A DNA stretch of 64,000 nt, from NCBI RefSeq assembly GCF_014205015.1, contig NZ_JACHMO010000001.1, positions 9,114,001-9,178,000 of the forward strand, read 5' to 3'. The notes beneath the pieces were generated by a model that was not told the DNA's origin, made no database searches, and worked only from the letters and a program-made list of their open reading frames with translations. The position numbers and the translations under genes are program-made. This document shows positions 42,943 to 50,659 of the stretch, piece by piece; position 1 is the first letter of the stretch, and the number at the start of each line of letters is the position of its first letter. The stretch comes from Saccharothrix ecbatanensis. GTDB lineage: Bacteria > Actinomycetota > Actinomycetes > Mycobacteriales > Pseudonocardiaceae.

Positions 42943-44132
42943 GCGCCCGCCTGCTGCTCTTCACCGGTAAGGGCGGGGTCGGCAAGACGACCTTGGCCGC
43001 CGCCACCGCCGCCGCGCTCGCCGCCGGTGGCCGCAAGGCGCTGGTCGTGTCCACCGATCCGGCGCACTCGCTCGGCGACGCGCTGGGCGTGCCGCTGTCC
43101 GGTCACGTCACCGAGGTCGAGGGCAGCCTGCACGCGGCCCAGATCGACCCGCGCGCGCTCGTCGACGACGCTTGGCGCGATCTTCGCGGACACCTCCGGA
43201 CCGTGCTCGCGGGTGCGGGCGTGGACGAGTTGGACGCCGAGGAGCTGACCGTCCTGCCCGGCGTCGAGGAGCTGCTGGCGTTGTCCGAGGTGCGCCGGCT
43301 GGCGAGCGGCGGACCGTGGGACGTGGTGGTCGTGGACTGCGGTCCGACCGCCGAGACGTTGCGCCTGCTGGCGTTGCCCGAGGCGTTCGCCTCCTACCTG
43401 GAACGGCTGTTCCCGACCCACCGGCGGGTGGTGCGCGGGCTGCTGGCCGGTGTCGCGGGCAGCGGCACGGCGGAGAAGTGGGACGCCACCGCCGACGCGC
43501 TCGGCAGGTTGGCGGAGGACCTCGACCAGCTGCGTGGCCTGCTGACGGCGCCGTCGACCAGCGTGCGGCTCGTGCTGACCCCCGAACGGGTGGTCGCGGC
43601 GGAGACCAGGCGGACCGTGACGGCGCTGGCGCTGCAGGGCATCCGGGTGGACGGCGTGGTGGCGAACCGGGTCGTGCCGGATCCGGGCGCGGACAGCGGT
43701 CCGGCGGCCGAGTGGCTGCGCACGCGGCGGACCGAGCAGGACGCGGTGCTCGCCGAACTGGCCGACCTCGGGTCCGTGCGCACGGTGGAGCACCGGGCCG
43801 CCGAACCCGTCGGCACGACCGCGTTGCTGGACGTCGCCGAAGGCCTCTACCAGGGGCGGGACCCGCTGGAGGGCTCCGCCGCCGCCGAGCCGCTGCTGGA
43901 AGTGGTGCGCTCCGGCGAGCTGGAGTACACGCTGCGCGTCGCGCTGCCGGTCGGCGACTCTTCGCTCGACCTGGCGCGGGTGGGCGACGACTTGGCCGTC
44001 ACCGTGGACGGCAGGCGCCGGCTCATCGCGCTGCCGTCGCTGCTCAAGCGCTGCGTGGTGACCGGCGCGGAGCTGGACGACACCGGGTTGGCGGTGCGGT
44101 TCGCACCCGACCCCGATCTGTGGATGCGGTGA
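42939..44132 (+). CDS. ArsA/GET3-like P-loop ATPase
   Basis: This 397-residue deviant-Walker ATPase starts MSARLLLFTGKGGVGKTTLA, with the P-loop GKGGVGKT at residues 10-17, VVSTDPAHSLGDAL switch region and VVVVDCGPTAETLRLLALP. These are hallmarks of the ArsA/Get3 family. No arsenite-ligand cysteines typical of ArsA are evident, so arsenic pumping is unlikely. It corresponds to Rv2184c. It overlaps both neighbours by four bases. Confidence 0.9.
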   Translation: MSARLLLFTGKGGVGKTTLAAATAAALAAGGRKALVVSTDPAHSLGDALGVPLSGHVTEVEGSLHAAQIDPRALVDDAWRDLRGHLRTVLAGAGVDELDAEELTVLPGVEELLALSEVRRLASGGPWDVVVVDCGPTAETLRLLALPEAFASYLERLFPTHRRVVRGLLAGVAGSGTAEKWDATADALGRLAEDLDQLRGLLTAPSTSVRLVLTPERVVAAETRRTVTALALQGIRVDGVVANRVVPDPGADSGPAAEWLRTRRTEQDAVLAELADLGSVRTVEHRAAEPVGTTALLDVAEGLYQGRDPLEGSAAAEPLLEVVRSGELEYTLRVALPVGDSSLDLARVGDDLAVTVDGRRRLIALPSLLKRCVVTGAELDDTGLAVRFAPDPDLWMR

Positions 44133-44467
44133 GGCACGTGGACTCGAAGCTGGCCGAGGAGCTGCGGCTGCTGCTGGACGCCGCCGCCGAGCGGGCGCAG
44201 CCGTGGCTGCACCGGATGGCCGCCGAGGGCGAGCACGACACCCGGAGCTGCGGCTGGTGCCCGTTGTGCAACGCGGTGGCGTTGGCCCGCGGTGACCGGT
44301 CGGAGCTGGCCGCGAAGGCCGCCGAGCACGTGGCCGGGCTGATCACGGTGCTGCGGGCGGCGTTGGCCGAGCCCGTGCCGCCGCCCGCCGATTCGGGGGA
44401 AGAGGAGCGGAAGCCGCGCGTCCAGCACATTCCCGTGGTCCGGCGGGGCAAGGGGTCGCAGTGCTGA
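44129..44467 (+). CDS. Small cysteine-motif protein (Rv2183c type)
   Basis: This 112-residue protein is mostly helical, with the motif SCGWCPLCNAV near residue 40 (CxxCxxC), which could bind zinc or another metal. The C-terminus is charged and probably flexible. The GTG at 44129 overlaps the ATPase stop by four bases; an in-frame GTG at 44138 is an alternative. The 3' end overlaps the glucokinase start by seven bases. The function is unknown, but the tight SRPBCC-ATPase-CxxC order is conserved in actinobacteria. Confidence 0.75.
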   Translation: MRHVDSKLAEELRLLLDAAAERAQPWLHRMAAEGEHDTRSCGWCPLCNAVALARGDRSELAAKAAEHVAGLITVLRAALAEPVPPPADSGEEERKPRVQHIPVVRRGKGSQC

Positions 44468-45432
44468 CTGTCGGCGTCGACGTCGGCGGGACGAGCGTGC
44501 GCGCGGGTGTGGTCGACGGCGACGGCGCGGTCCTCGACACGGCGCGTGCGGCCACTCCCAGCGGTGAAGAGGCGCTGGAGGAGGCGATCGGCGCGGCCGT
44601 CGCCGAGTTGGCGGCCCGGCACGACGTGGCCGCGGTCGGCCTGGCGGTGGCGGGGTTCGTCGCGTCGGACCGGATGACCGTGCGGTTCGCGCCGCACCTC
44701 GCGTGGCGGCAGGCGCCGGTGGCGGAGCGGATCTCGAAGCGCGTCGGCATGCCGGTGGTGCTGGAGCACGACGCGAACGCCGCCGCGTTGGCCGAGTACC
44801 GGTTCGGCGCGGCGCGTGGGGCGAAGATCGCCGCCCTGGTGGCGATCGGCACCGGGATCGGCGGGGCGCTGTTGATCGACGGCCAGGTGTTCCGCGGCGC
44901 GTACGGCGTCGCGCCCGAGCTTGGTCACCTGCGGCTGGTGCCGGACGGTCGGCCGTGCCCGTGTGGCAAGAACGGCTGCTGGGAGCGGTATTGCAGCGGC
45001 ACGGCGTTGAGCACGACGGCGGTGGAGCTGCTGGCCCGTCACCCCGGCATGTCGACGGTGCTGGCGCGTGAGGCGTTGGGCGATTCGCGGGCGGTGACCG
45101 GGCGGCGGGTGGCGGGCGCGGCGCGGGACGGCGACCCGTTGGCGCAACGTGCGATGGCCGACCTGGCGCGGTGGCTGGGGGAGGGGTTGGCGCTGGTCGC
45201 GGACGTGTACGACCCCGAGGTCGTGGTGATCGGCGGTGGCGTGTCGGAGTCCGCGCCACTGTTCCTGGACGACGCGCGGGAGCACTACGCGGCCGTGGTG
45301 ACCGGGGCCGGGCACCGGCCGTTGGCGCGCATCCGGACCGCCCAGCTCGGTGACGACGCGGGCATCGTCGGGGTGGCCGCGCTGGCGCGTGACGTGGCCG
45401 GCCACACGGCGCGCAACGGGCGACCCCGGTGA
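44461..45432 (+). CDS. glcK: ROK-family glucokinase
   Basis: The enzyme phosphorylates glucose. The 323-residue protein has the ATP-binding start VGVDVGGTSVRAGVV, EHDANAAALAEY with the catalytic aspartate, GIGGALLIDGQVFRGAYGVA and the ROK zinc-binding motif CPCGKNGCWERYCSG. The phosphoryl donor (ATP or polyphosphate) cannot be decided from this. It is the fourth gene of a tightly spaced co-directional set. Confidence 0.92.
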   Translation: MLTVGVDVGGTSVRAGVVDGDGAVLDTARAATPSGEEALEEAIGAAVAELAARHDVAAVGLAVAGFVASDRMTVRFAPHLAWRQAPVAERISKRVGMPVVLEHDANAAALAEYRFGAARGAKIAALVAIGTGIGGALLIDGQVFRGAYGVAPELGHLRLVPDGRPCPCGKNGCWERYCSGTALSTTAVELLARHPGMSTVLAREALGDSRAVTGRRVAGAARDGDPLAQRAMADLARWLGEGLALVADVYDPEVVVIGGGVSESAPLFLDDAREHYAAVVTGAGHRPLARIRTAQLGDDAGIVGVAALARDVAGHTARNGRPR

Positions 45433-45559
45433 CCGCAATGGGCCACTTGACGGCTCGCTCCGCGTAGCATCGCGGCATGCGCACCTCCGGCGCCGTGGCA
45501 GCCTCCCGGAGAACGGGGCCGCACGTTTGCGGGCTCCCGGGTGATCCGGCGGTGTCCCG

Positions 45560-46507
45560 ATGACTGTGCGGCTGGGTGTTCGGACGGGTGCGGCGCGTGG
45601 TCACGCCGGCTACTTCCACGAGACCGCGTTCTACGGCAGTGACGAGGGCTTCCGGTCGCTCGTGGCGCCGTTCGTCGACGGCGGGGTGGCGGCCGGCGAG
45701 CCGGTCGTGGTGGCGTGCCACCCGGTCAACGAGCGGCTGCTCCGGGACGCCGTGGCCGACGTTTCCGGGGTCGTCTTCCTGCCGGGCTCGGACCAGTACG
45801 AGCGGCCGACCGAGGCGATCCTGGCCTACCGGAAGCTGTTCGCCGAGTACGAGGGCGTGGCGCAGATCCGGGTGGTGGGCGATGTGCCGCACCCCGGCGT
45901 CGGCGTGCGGTGGGACTGGTGGTCGCGGTACGAGGCGGCGGTGAACGAGGTGTTCGCCGACCTGCCGTTGTGGGGGCTGTGCCCGTACGACCTGCGCACG
46001 ACGCCGGCTCCCGTGCTGGTGGACGTCCTGCGCTCGCACCCGCGCGTGATCGGCCCGGACGGCAGGCACCAGCCGAACCCGCGCCACTCGCCCTGGACGT
46101 TGCCGCCGACCGTGCCGACCGCGCTCGAAGCCGATCCGCCGGTGGTCGAGCTGACCGATCCGGTGCCCGCGGAGGCGCGGCGTGCGGTGACCACGGCCTG
46201 CGCCGCGACCCGTTTGAGCCGGGACGACGTGGACGACATCGTGTACGCGGCGAGCGAGGCCGTCACCAACGCGCTGTCCCACGGCAAGCCGCCGGTGACG
46301 TTGCGCGCGTGGACCGCCCCGACCCGCGTCCTGGTCGCCATCACCGACCGCGGCAACGGCCCACCGTCCCCGACCGCCGGCCTGATCCCCGCCAACCACA
46401 GCTCGACCGCCGGCGTGGGCCTCTGGCTGACCCACCGCACGTGCCGCGACGTGACCATGACCCGTGACGCCAACGGCTACACCATCCGCCTAACCGCCGG
46501 CCCCTGA
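45560..46507 (+). CDS. MEDS sensor / HATPase anti-sigma-like regulator
   Basis: This 315-residue protein has an N-terminal MEDS domain (about 14-160, beginning HAGYFHETAFYGSDEGFRSL). A C-terminal HATPase_c_2 domain of the RsbW type follows (about 185-312), with the N-box EAVTNALSHG and a G-box in GVGLWLTHR. Such fusions are frequent in actinomycetes and act as partner-switching regulators of sigma factors. No anti-sigma antagonist or sigma gene is adjacent. The ATG start is plausible but lacks a strong site. It is convergent with the membrane-protein gene, across a large repeat array. Confidence 0.88.
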   Translation: MTVRLGVRTGAARGHAGYFHETAFYGSDEGFRSLVAPFVDGGVAAGEPVVVACHPVNERLLRDAVADVSGVVFLPGSDQYERPTEAILAYRKLFAEYEGVAQIRVVGDVPHPGVGVRWDWWSRYEAAVNEVFADLPLWGLCPYDLRTTPAPVLVDVLRSHPRVIGPDGRHQPNPRHSPWTLPPTVPTALEADPPVVELTDPVPAEARRAVTTACAATRLSRDDVDDIVYAASEAVTNALSHGKPPVTLRAWTAPTRVLVAITDRGNGPPSPTAGLIPANHSSTAGVGLWLTHRTCRDVTMTRDANGYTIRLTAGP

Positions 46508-46535
46508 CCCCCGCGCGCGTCAACCCCCACCCCCG

Positions 46536-46742
46536 CGTGAGTCCTACGTTCAGAACGCGCGAGTCGTACGTTCAGGACCACCGTGTCCTACGTTCAGGAC
46601 CCCCGAGTTCAACGCTCAGAACAAACGATCTTGTTCTGAGCGTTGAACTCGGGGGTCGCGAACGTAGGACTCACGGGTCCTGAACGTAGGACTCACGGGG
46701 TCTGGAGGTTCGACACGCGGGGCCTGAGTGTTCGACTCGCGC
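46536..46742. repeat. Array of nine ~22-bp units, four forward then five inverted
   Basis: Forward units start near 46536, 46558, 46581 and 46602; inverted units near 46633, 46655, 46677, 46700 and 46721, a period of 21-23 bases. The commonest core is TCCTACGTTCAGGACC or its complement GAACGTAGGACTC. The central pair (46600-46624 with 46631-46655) is a perfect 25-bp stem with a six-base loop. It fills the gap between two convergent genes. The motif recurs at 36127-36174. Confidence 0.85.
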
Positions 46743-46746
46743 GGAG

Positions 46747-47271
46747 TCAGAGGACGGCGCCGTCGTCCCAGCCGGAGTCCGGTGGCGGGCCGCTGCGCAT
46801 CCGGAGGACCAGCCACCCGGCGCCCGAGCACATCACGATCAACGCCAGCGGCGTCCCGATGGTGCCGGTCAAGCCGAACAGGCCCGGCGCGAGCAGCAGC
46901 ACGACACCCAGCACGATCAGCGCCAACGCCGCGATCGTCCCCCGCCGCAACGCGGGCAACGGCGGCGGGTCCGGCGGCACGTAGTGGTCGTTCGGATCGT
47001 CCGAGTCGACGTCACCACCGGGCACGCCGTCAGGCCCGTCCTCCATCGTGGCCACGGCCGGCTGGCCCTCGGGTCGCATCGGACGGACGGGCTCAGCCTC
47101 GTCGCCTTCGTCCGGCTCGACCTCGTCGGAGACGGAGTCGGAGTCAGAGCCCGAGTCGGAGTCGGGCCACGTCCGCGTGCCCACGCCTTCGCGTTCCAGG
47201 CCCGCCACGATCTCGGCGAAGGTCGCGTCCACGTCCTCCGGACCGTCGGTCGGGTCGCGTCGGGAGTTCAT
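46747..47271 (-). CDS. Membrane protein with acidic repeat region
   Basis: This 174-residue protein has a long acidic N-terminal half containing a Ser-Asp repeat (SDSGSDSDSVSDEVEPDEGD, about 38-57), probably disordered. Two membrane spans follow (TIAALALIVLGVVLLLAPGL and TPLALIVMCSGAGWLVL) with a short basic tail. The function is unknown. The ATG at 47271 is divergent from plsC-like 47473 with a 200-base gap; the longer frame upstream is antisense to that gene. Confidence 0.75.
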   Translation of the reverse strand: MNSRRDPTDGPEDVDATFAEIVAGLEREGVGTRTWPDSDSGSDSDSVSDEVEPDEGDEAEPVRPMRPEGQPAVATMEDGPDGVPGGDVDSDDPNDHYVPPDPPPLPALRRGTIAALALIVLGVVLLLAPGLFGLTGTIGTPLALIVMCSGAGWLVLRMRSGPPPDSGWDDGAVL

Positions 47272-47472
47272 CGGCGTGCTCCAGCCCTCCGGGTCGTGAA
47301 GGCCAACCCTCTGCCAGGTTCCATCGTCCCACGAGCCCGTTGTGTTGCGGATTACGGCAGCCGGTGGACCTTGGGACCGTACCGCCTTCGCGTGCGTGTT
47401 CGTTGTGTGTTGTGCCATCGGCTCCGTAGGCTGACGGCGGGGATCAAGCTCGTCGAGGAGGCGCTCCCAGCG

Positions 47473-48204
47473 GTGCTCTACTGGTTGATGAAACACATCT
47501 TTCTCGGGCCGCTCCTGAACCTGTTCTTCCGACCCCGGATCATCGAGGGCGCGGAGAACATCCCGAAGGACGGTGGCGCGATCCTGGCGAGCAATCACCT
47601 CGCGGTCTCCGACTCGTTCTTCCTGCCGTTGAAGCTGTCCCGCCGGGTCACCTTCCCCGCCAAGATCGAGTACTTCACCGGCAAGGGCCTCAAGGGCGCG
47701 CTGCAACGCTGGTTCTTCTACGGCGTCGGCCAGGTCCCGATCGACCGGTCCAGCGCGTCGGCCGCCCAGGGCGCGCTCGACACCGGTGTGCGGATCGTGC
47801 GCGAGGGCAAGCTGCTGGGCATCTACCCCGAGGGCACCCGCTCACCCGACGGCCGGCTGTACAAGGGCAAGGTCGGCGTGGCCTGGATCGCGCTGGAGTC
47901 CGGCGCGCCCGTGATCCCGATCGCGATGTTCGGCACGGACAAGGCCAACCCCATCGGCTCGCGGATGTGGAAGCCGTACCCGATCCGGATCAAGATCGGC
48001 AAGCCGCTGGACTTCTCCCGGTACGCGGGCCTGTCCGGCGACCGGTTCGTGCTGCGGTCCATCACCGACGAGATCATGTACGCCCTGATGGAGCTGTCCG
48101 GCCAGGAGTACGTCGACGTGTACGCGACGAAGGCCAAGGAGGACCAGGGCGCGCCCCGACCCGCGAAAGCGGTCGATCGGCTGCCCGAGACGAAGGCGGG
48201 CTGA
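47473..48204 (+). CDS. PlsC-family acyltransferase (Rv2182c type)
   Basis: This 1-acylglycerol-3-phosphate acyltransferase-like protein of 243 residues has the catalytic motif NHLAVSD (HX4D), EGTR in YPEGTRSPDG, and a final MELSGQEYVDVYA shared with the PlsC at 21533. The N-terminus MLYWLMKHIFLGPLLNLFFR is a membrane-binding helix. The GTG at 47473 has GAGGAGG about 13 bases upstream; an ATG 15 bases further is the alternative. It corresponds to Rv2182c by order. Confidence 0.9.
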   Translation: MLYWLMKHIFLGPLLNLFFRPRIIEGAENIPKDGGAILASNHLAVSDSFFLPLKLSRRVTFPAKIEYFTGKGLKGALQRWFFYGVGQVPIDRSSASAAQGALDTGVRIVREGKLLGIYPEGTRSPDGRLYKGKVGVAWIALESGAPVIPIAMFGTDKANPIGSRMWKPYPIRIKIGKPLDFSRYAGLSGDRFVLRSITDEIMYALMELSGQEYVDVYATKAKEDQGAPRPAKAVDRLPETKAG

Positions 48205-48225
48205 TCCGGCACCTAGGGTGGTGGG

Positions 48226-48738
48226 GTGCGGTTCTTCTACGACTGTGAGTTCATCGAAGACGGGGTGACGATCGACCTCGTCTCCATCGGAGTGGTCGAC
48301 GAGGAAGGCCGCGAGTTCTACGCCGTGTCCACCGAGTTCGACCCGGCCAAGGCCGGTCCGTGGGTGCGCGCCAACGTGCTCAACCAGCTGCCGTCGCCCG
48401 CCGACAAGGCGTGGCGCAGCCGTGAGCGGATCCGGAAGGACCTGCTCGACTTCCTCGGCGGGGCCAAGGCCAACCGGGACGACATCGAGCTGTGGGCGTG
48501 GTTCGCCGCGTACGACCACGTGGCGTTGGCGCAGCTCTGGGGCCCGATGCCGGCCCTGCCGCGTTGCCTGCCCAGGTTCACCCGCGACCTGCGTCAACGC
48601 TGGGAGGACGTGGGCAAGCCCTACCTTCCGCCCGCTCCCGCCGACGCGCACGACGCGTTGGCCGACGCGCGGCACAACCTGGAACGGTGGAAGGTGATAG
48701 AGACCGAGCGGCTGCGCAAGGGTTTCGCGGTCCGGTAG
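48226..48738 (+). CDS. 3'-5' exoribonuclease (RNase AS type)
   Basis: This DEDDh-fold nuclease has 170 residues. D6 and E8 in FYDCEFIEDG, the aspartate of AAYDHVAL, and HDALADARHN supply the metal ligands and catalytic histidine. It matches the mycobacterial Rv2179c family, which trims adenylate-rich RNA 3' ends. The GTG start at 48226 follows the acyltransferase by 21 bases. Confidence 0.92.
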   Translation: MRFFYDCEFIEDGVTIDLVSIGVVDEEGREFYAVSTEFDPAKAGPWVRANVLNQLPSPADKAWRSRERIRKDLLDFLGGAKANRDDIELWAWFAAYDHVALAQLWGPMPALPRCLPRFTRDLRQRWEDVGKPYLPPAPADAHDALADARHNLERWKVIETERLRKGFAVR

Positions 48739-48805
48739 GTGGACCCTCGCTTGCTGCACCGATCCAGGGCGTGTCAGTCTTGGGTGACTCACGCCACGAG
48801 AGAGA

Positions 48806-49843
48806 TTGGCTAAGCAAATGCGCATTGGTGTGCTCACCGGCGGTGGCGACTGCCCCGGCCTCAACGCGGTAATCCGCGCTGTGACCCGCAAGGGCATCGA
48901 GGCTCACGGCTGGGAGATCGTCGGGTTCCGGAACGGGTGGCAGGGGCCGATCGAGAACCTGACCAAGCCGGTCGGGCTCGGTGAAGTCGAGGACATCCTC
49001 ACCAGGGGCGGCACCATCCTCGGCTCCTCGCGCACCAACCCGTACAAGGTCGAGGGCGGTGTCGACCGGATCCGCGAGAACCTCGCGGCCAACAAGGTCG
49101 ACGCGCTGATCGCGATCGGCGGCGAGGACACCCTCGGCGTCGCGAAGCGCCTGACCGACGACGGCATCGGCGTCGTCGGCGTGCCGAAGACCATCGACAA
49201 CGACCTGGGTGCGACCGACTACACGTTCGGCTTCGACACGGCCGTGCACATCGCCACCGAGGCGATCGACCGGCTGCGCACGACGGCCGAGTCGCACCAC
49301 CGGGCGCTCGTCGTCGAGGTCATGGGCCGGCACGCGGGTTGGATCGCGCTGCACTCGGGCCTGGCCGGCGGTGCGAACGTGATCCTGGTGCCGGAGCGGC
49401 AGTTCAGCGTCGAGAAGGTCGTCGAGTGGGTCGAGCGGCGCTTCGAGCGTCAGTTCGCCCCGATCATCGTGGTCGCCGAGGGCGCCATGCCCGAGGGCGG
49501 CGCCGAGGTGCTGCACTCCGGTGAGAAGGACGCGTTCGGCCACGTTCGGCTGGGCGGCATCGGCACCTGGCTGGCCGAGGAGATCGCGGAGCGGACCGGC
49601 AAGGAGTCCCGTGCGGTCGTGCTGGGCCACGTCCAGCGCGGTGGCATCCCGACCGCCTACGACCGCGTGCTCGCCACCCGGTTCGGCCTGCACGCGGTGG
49701 ACGCGGTCGCCGAGGGCGACTTCGGCGTCATGGTCGCGCTGCGCGGCACGGAGATCGTCCGCGTGAAGCTGGCGGAGGCGACGGCGGAGCTGAAGACCGT
49801 TCCGGCGCACCGTTACGCCGAGGCCGAGGTCTTCTTCGGCTGA
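48806..49843 (+). CDS. pfkA: 6-phosphofructokinase, probably pyrophosphate-dependent
   Basis: This glycolytic enzyme of 345 residues phosphorylates fructose 6-phosphate. The substrate motifs GGGDCPGLNAVIRA, PKTIDNDLG and MGRHAGWIAL are clear. At the donor site it reads GGEDT (105-109) and PKTIDND (127-133). D108 and K128 replace the glycines that mark ATP-dependent enzymes such as E. coli Pfk, a pattern known from actinobacterial PPi-dependent enzymes. I infer pyrophosphate use, but some enzymes of this group behave differently. A start internal to the preceding sequence (TTG) gives the standard N-terminus. Confidence 0.93.
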   Translation: MAKQMRIGVLTGGGDCPGLNAVIRAVTRKGIEAHGWEIVGFRNGWQGPIENLTKPVGLGEVEDILTRGGTILGSSRTNPYKVEGGVDRIRENLAANKVDALIAIGGEDTLGVAKRLTDDGIGVVGVPKTIDNDLGATDYTFGFDTAVHIATEAIDRLRTTAESHHRALVVEVMGRHAGWIALHSGLAGGANVILVPERQFSVEKVVEWVERRFERQFAPIIVVAEGAMPEGGAEVLHSGEKDAFGHVRLGGIGTWLAEEIAERTGKESRAVVLGHVQRGGIPTAYDRVLATRFGLHAVDAVAEGDFGVMVALRGTEIVRVKLAEATAELKTVPAHRYAEAEVFFG

Positions 49844-49857
49844 TCGACACATTTCAC

Positions 49858-49898
49858 CGACGAGCGCCCTCGGACTCCAGGTTCGAGGGCGCTCGTCG
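49858..49898. terminator. Bidirectional terminator between pfkA and the cupin gene
   Basis: CGACGAGCGCCCTCG (49858-49872) pairs perfectly with CGAGGGCGCTCGTCG (49884-49898) around an 11-base loop, in the gap between convergent genes. Confidence 0.8.
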
Positions 49899-49912
49899 CT
49901 GTTCGAGTCCCC

Positions 49913-50269
49913 TCACTTCTTGGCGTAGTCCCGCAGGCCGGTGAAGTCGAGCATCACGCACGGCTCGTCGCCGACGATCCAGGCGTCGTGGCCCGGCTCG
50001 ACCATGATCGCCTCGCCCGGACCCGCTTCGCCTTCCGCACCGTCGTCCATGACGACGTGCATCCGGCCGGACAGGATGTAGCCGGTGTGGGCGGCCTGGC
50101 ACGAGTCGGTGCCCGCGATCGGCTTCACGTCCTGCGACCACCGCCAGCCCGGCTCGAACTCCGCTCTGCCGACCGTGGCGTCACCGACGGTGACCAGGTC
50201 GACGTGGCCGTGCGGGAACTCCCGCACTTCCTCCGGTTCGGTGAAGCTCTTCGAGGCAAGCACAGACAT
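49913..50269 (-). CDS. Cupin-domain protein
   Basis: This small cupin of 118 residues has the metal-site-like pattern HTGYILSGRMHVVMDDGAEG (cupin motif 1 variant) and EPGHDAWIVGDEPCVMLDF (motif 2). The ATG at 50269 follows AAAGGTG; a GTG at 50278 is an alternative. It is downstream of the DUF4242 gene with a 21-base gap and is divergent, with it, from a SARP-type gene. The ligand is unknown. Confidence 0.8.
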   Translation of the reverse strand: MSVLASKSFTEPEEVREFPHGHVDLVTVGDATVGRAEFEPGWRWSQDVKPIAGTDSCQAAHTGYILSGRMHVVMDDGAEGEAGPGEAIMVEPGHDAWIVGDEPCVMLDFTGLRDYAKK

Positions 50270-50290
50270 CTCGATCACCTTTCGCGGTTC

Positions 50291-50539
50291 TCAGCCCTGC
50301 GTGACGGGGTGGATCTCGTCCGCCACGAGGCCGTGCGCCTCGCGGTGGACCCGGTGCGCCGACTCCGCGTCCGGAGCCTCGACGAGGCAGAACACCTTCC
50401 CGTCCTGCTCGTCGACCCAGTAGTTGAGGTACCGGACGCCGTACTGGTCCTGGATGCGGAGATCGGCGGAGTGGGCGTCGGCCACGTCCTTCGCACTGGC
50501 GCCCTCGGGCAGGTGGTTGTGCACGTCCATGAACAACAC
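50291..50539 (-). CDS. DUF4242 (nickel-binding-like) small protein
   Basis: This 82-residue ferredoxin-fold protein starts MLFMDVHNHLPEGASAKDVA and continues with YLNYWVDEQDGKVFCLVEAP, then AHRVHREAHGLVADEIHPV. Histidine-rich ends and the ALPHA/BETA pattern match DUF4242. These proteins often neighbour BTAD regulators, as here; the gene is divergent from one. The function is unknown. Confidence 0.85.
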   Translation of the reverse strand: MLFMDVHNHLPEGASAKDVADAHSADLRIQDQYGVRYLNYWVDEQDGKVFCLVEAPDAESAHRVHREAHGLVADEIHPVTQG

Positions 50540-50585
50540 GGTCAGCTCCTGACTGGGGGTGGAGCGGAAACGCTAGGCGGCAGAG

Positions 50586-50634
50586 CGTTCCCAGACCGTT
50601 CCCGCGACTACGCACGGTTTCCCCCGGCGTTCCG
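50586..50634. promoter_or_regulatory. Direct repeats CGTTCCC in divergent promoter region
   Basis: CGTTCCC occurs at 50586-50592 and 50597-50603, exactly 11 bp apart. Related CGGTTTCCC and CGTTCCG blocks lie near 50615-50634. Heptameric direct repeats about one helical turn apart are the known binding pattern of SARP regulators, so this may be the site of the SARP encoded at 50660 for itself and the divergent DUF4242-cupin pair. Confidence 0.5.
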
Positions 50635-50659
50635 GGCAGGCCGGACGTATGGTTCCGCC

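Noticed and set aside
46536..46742. CRISPR array
   Set aside because: Units are directly joined without unique spacers, half of them inverted, and no cas genes are near.
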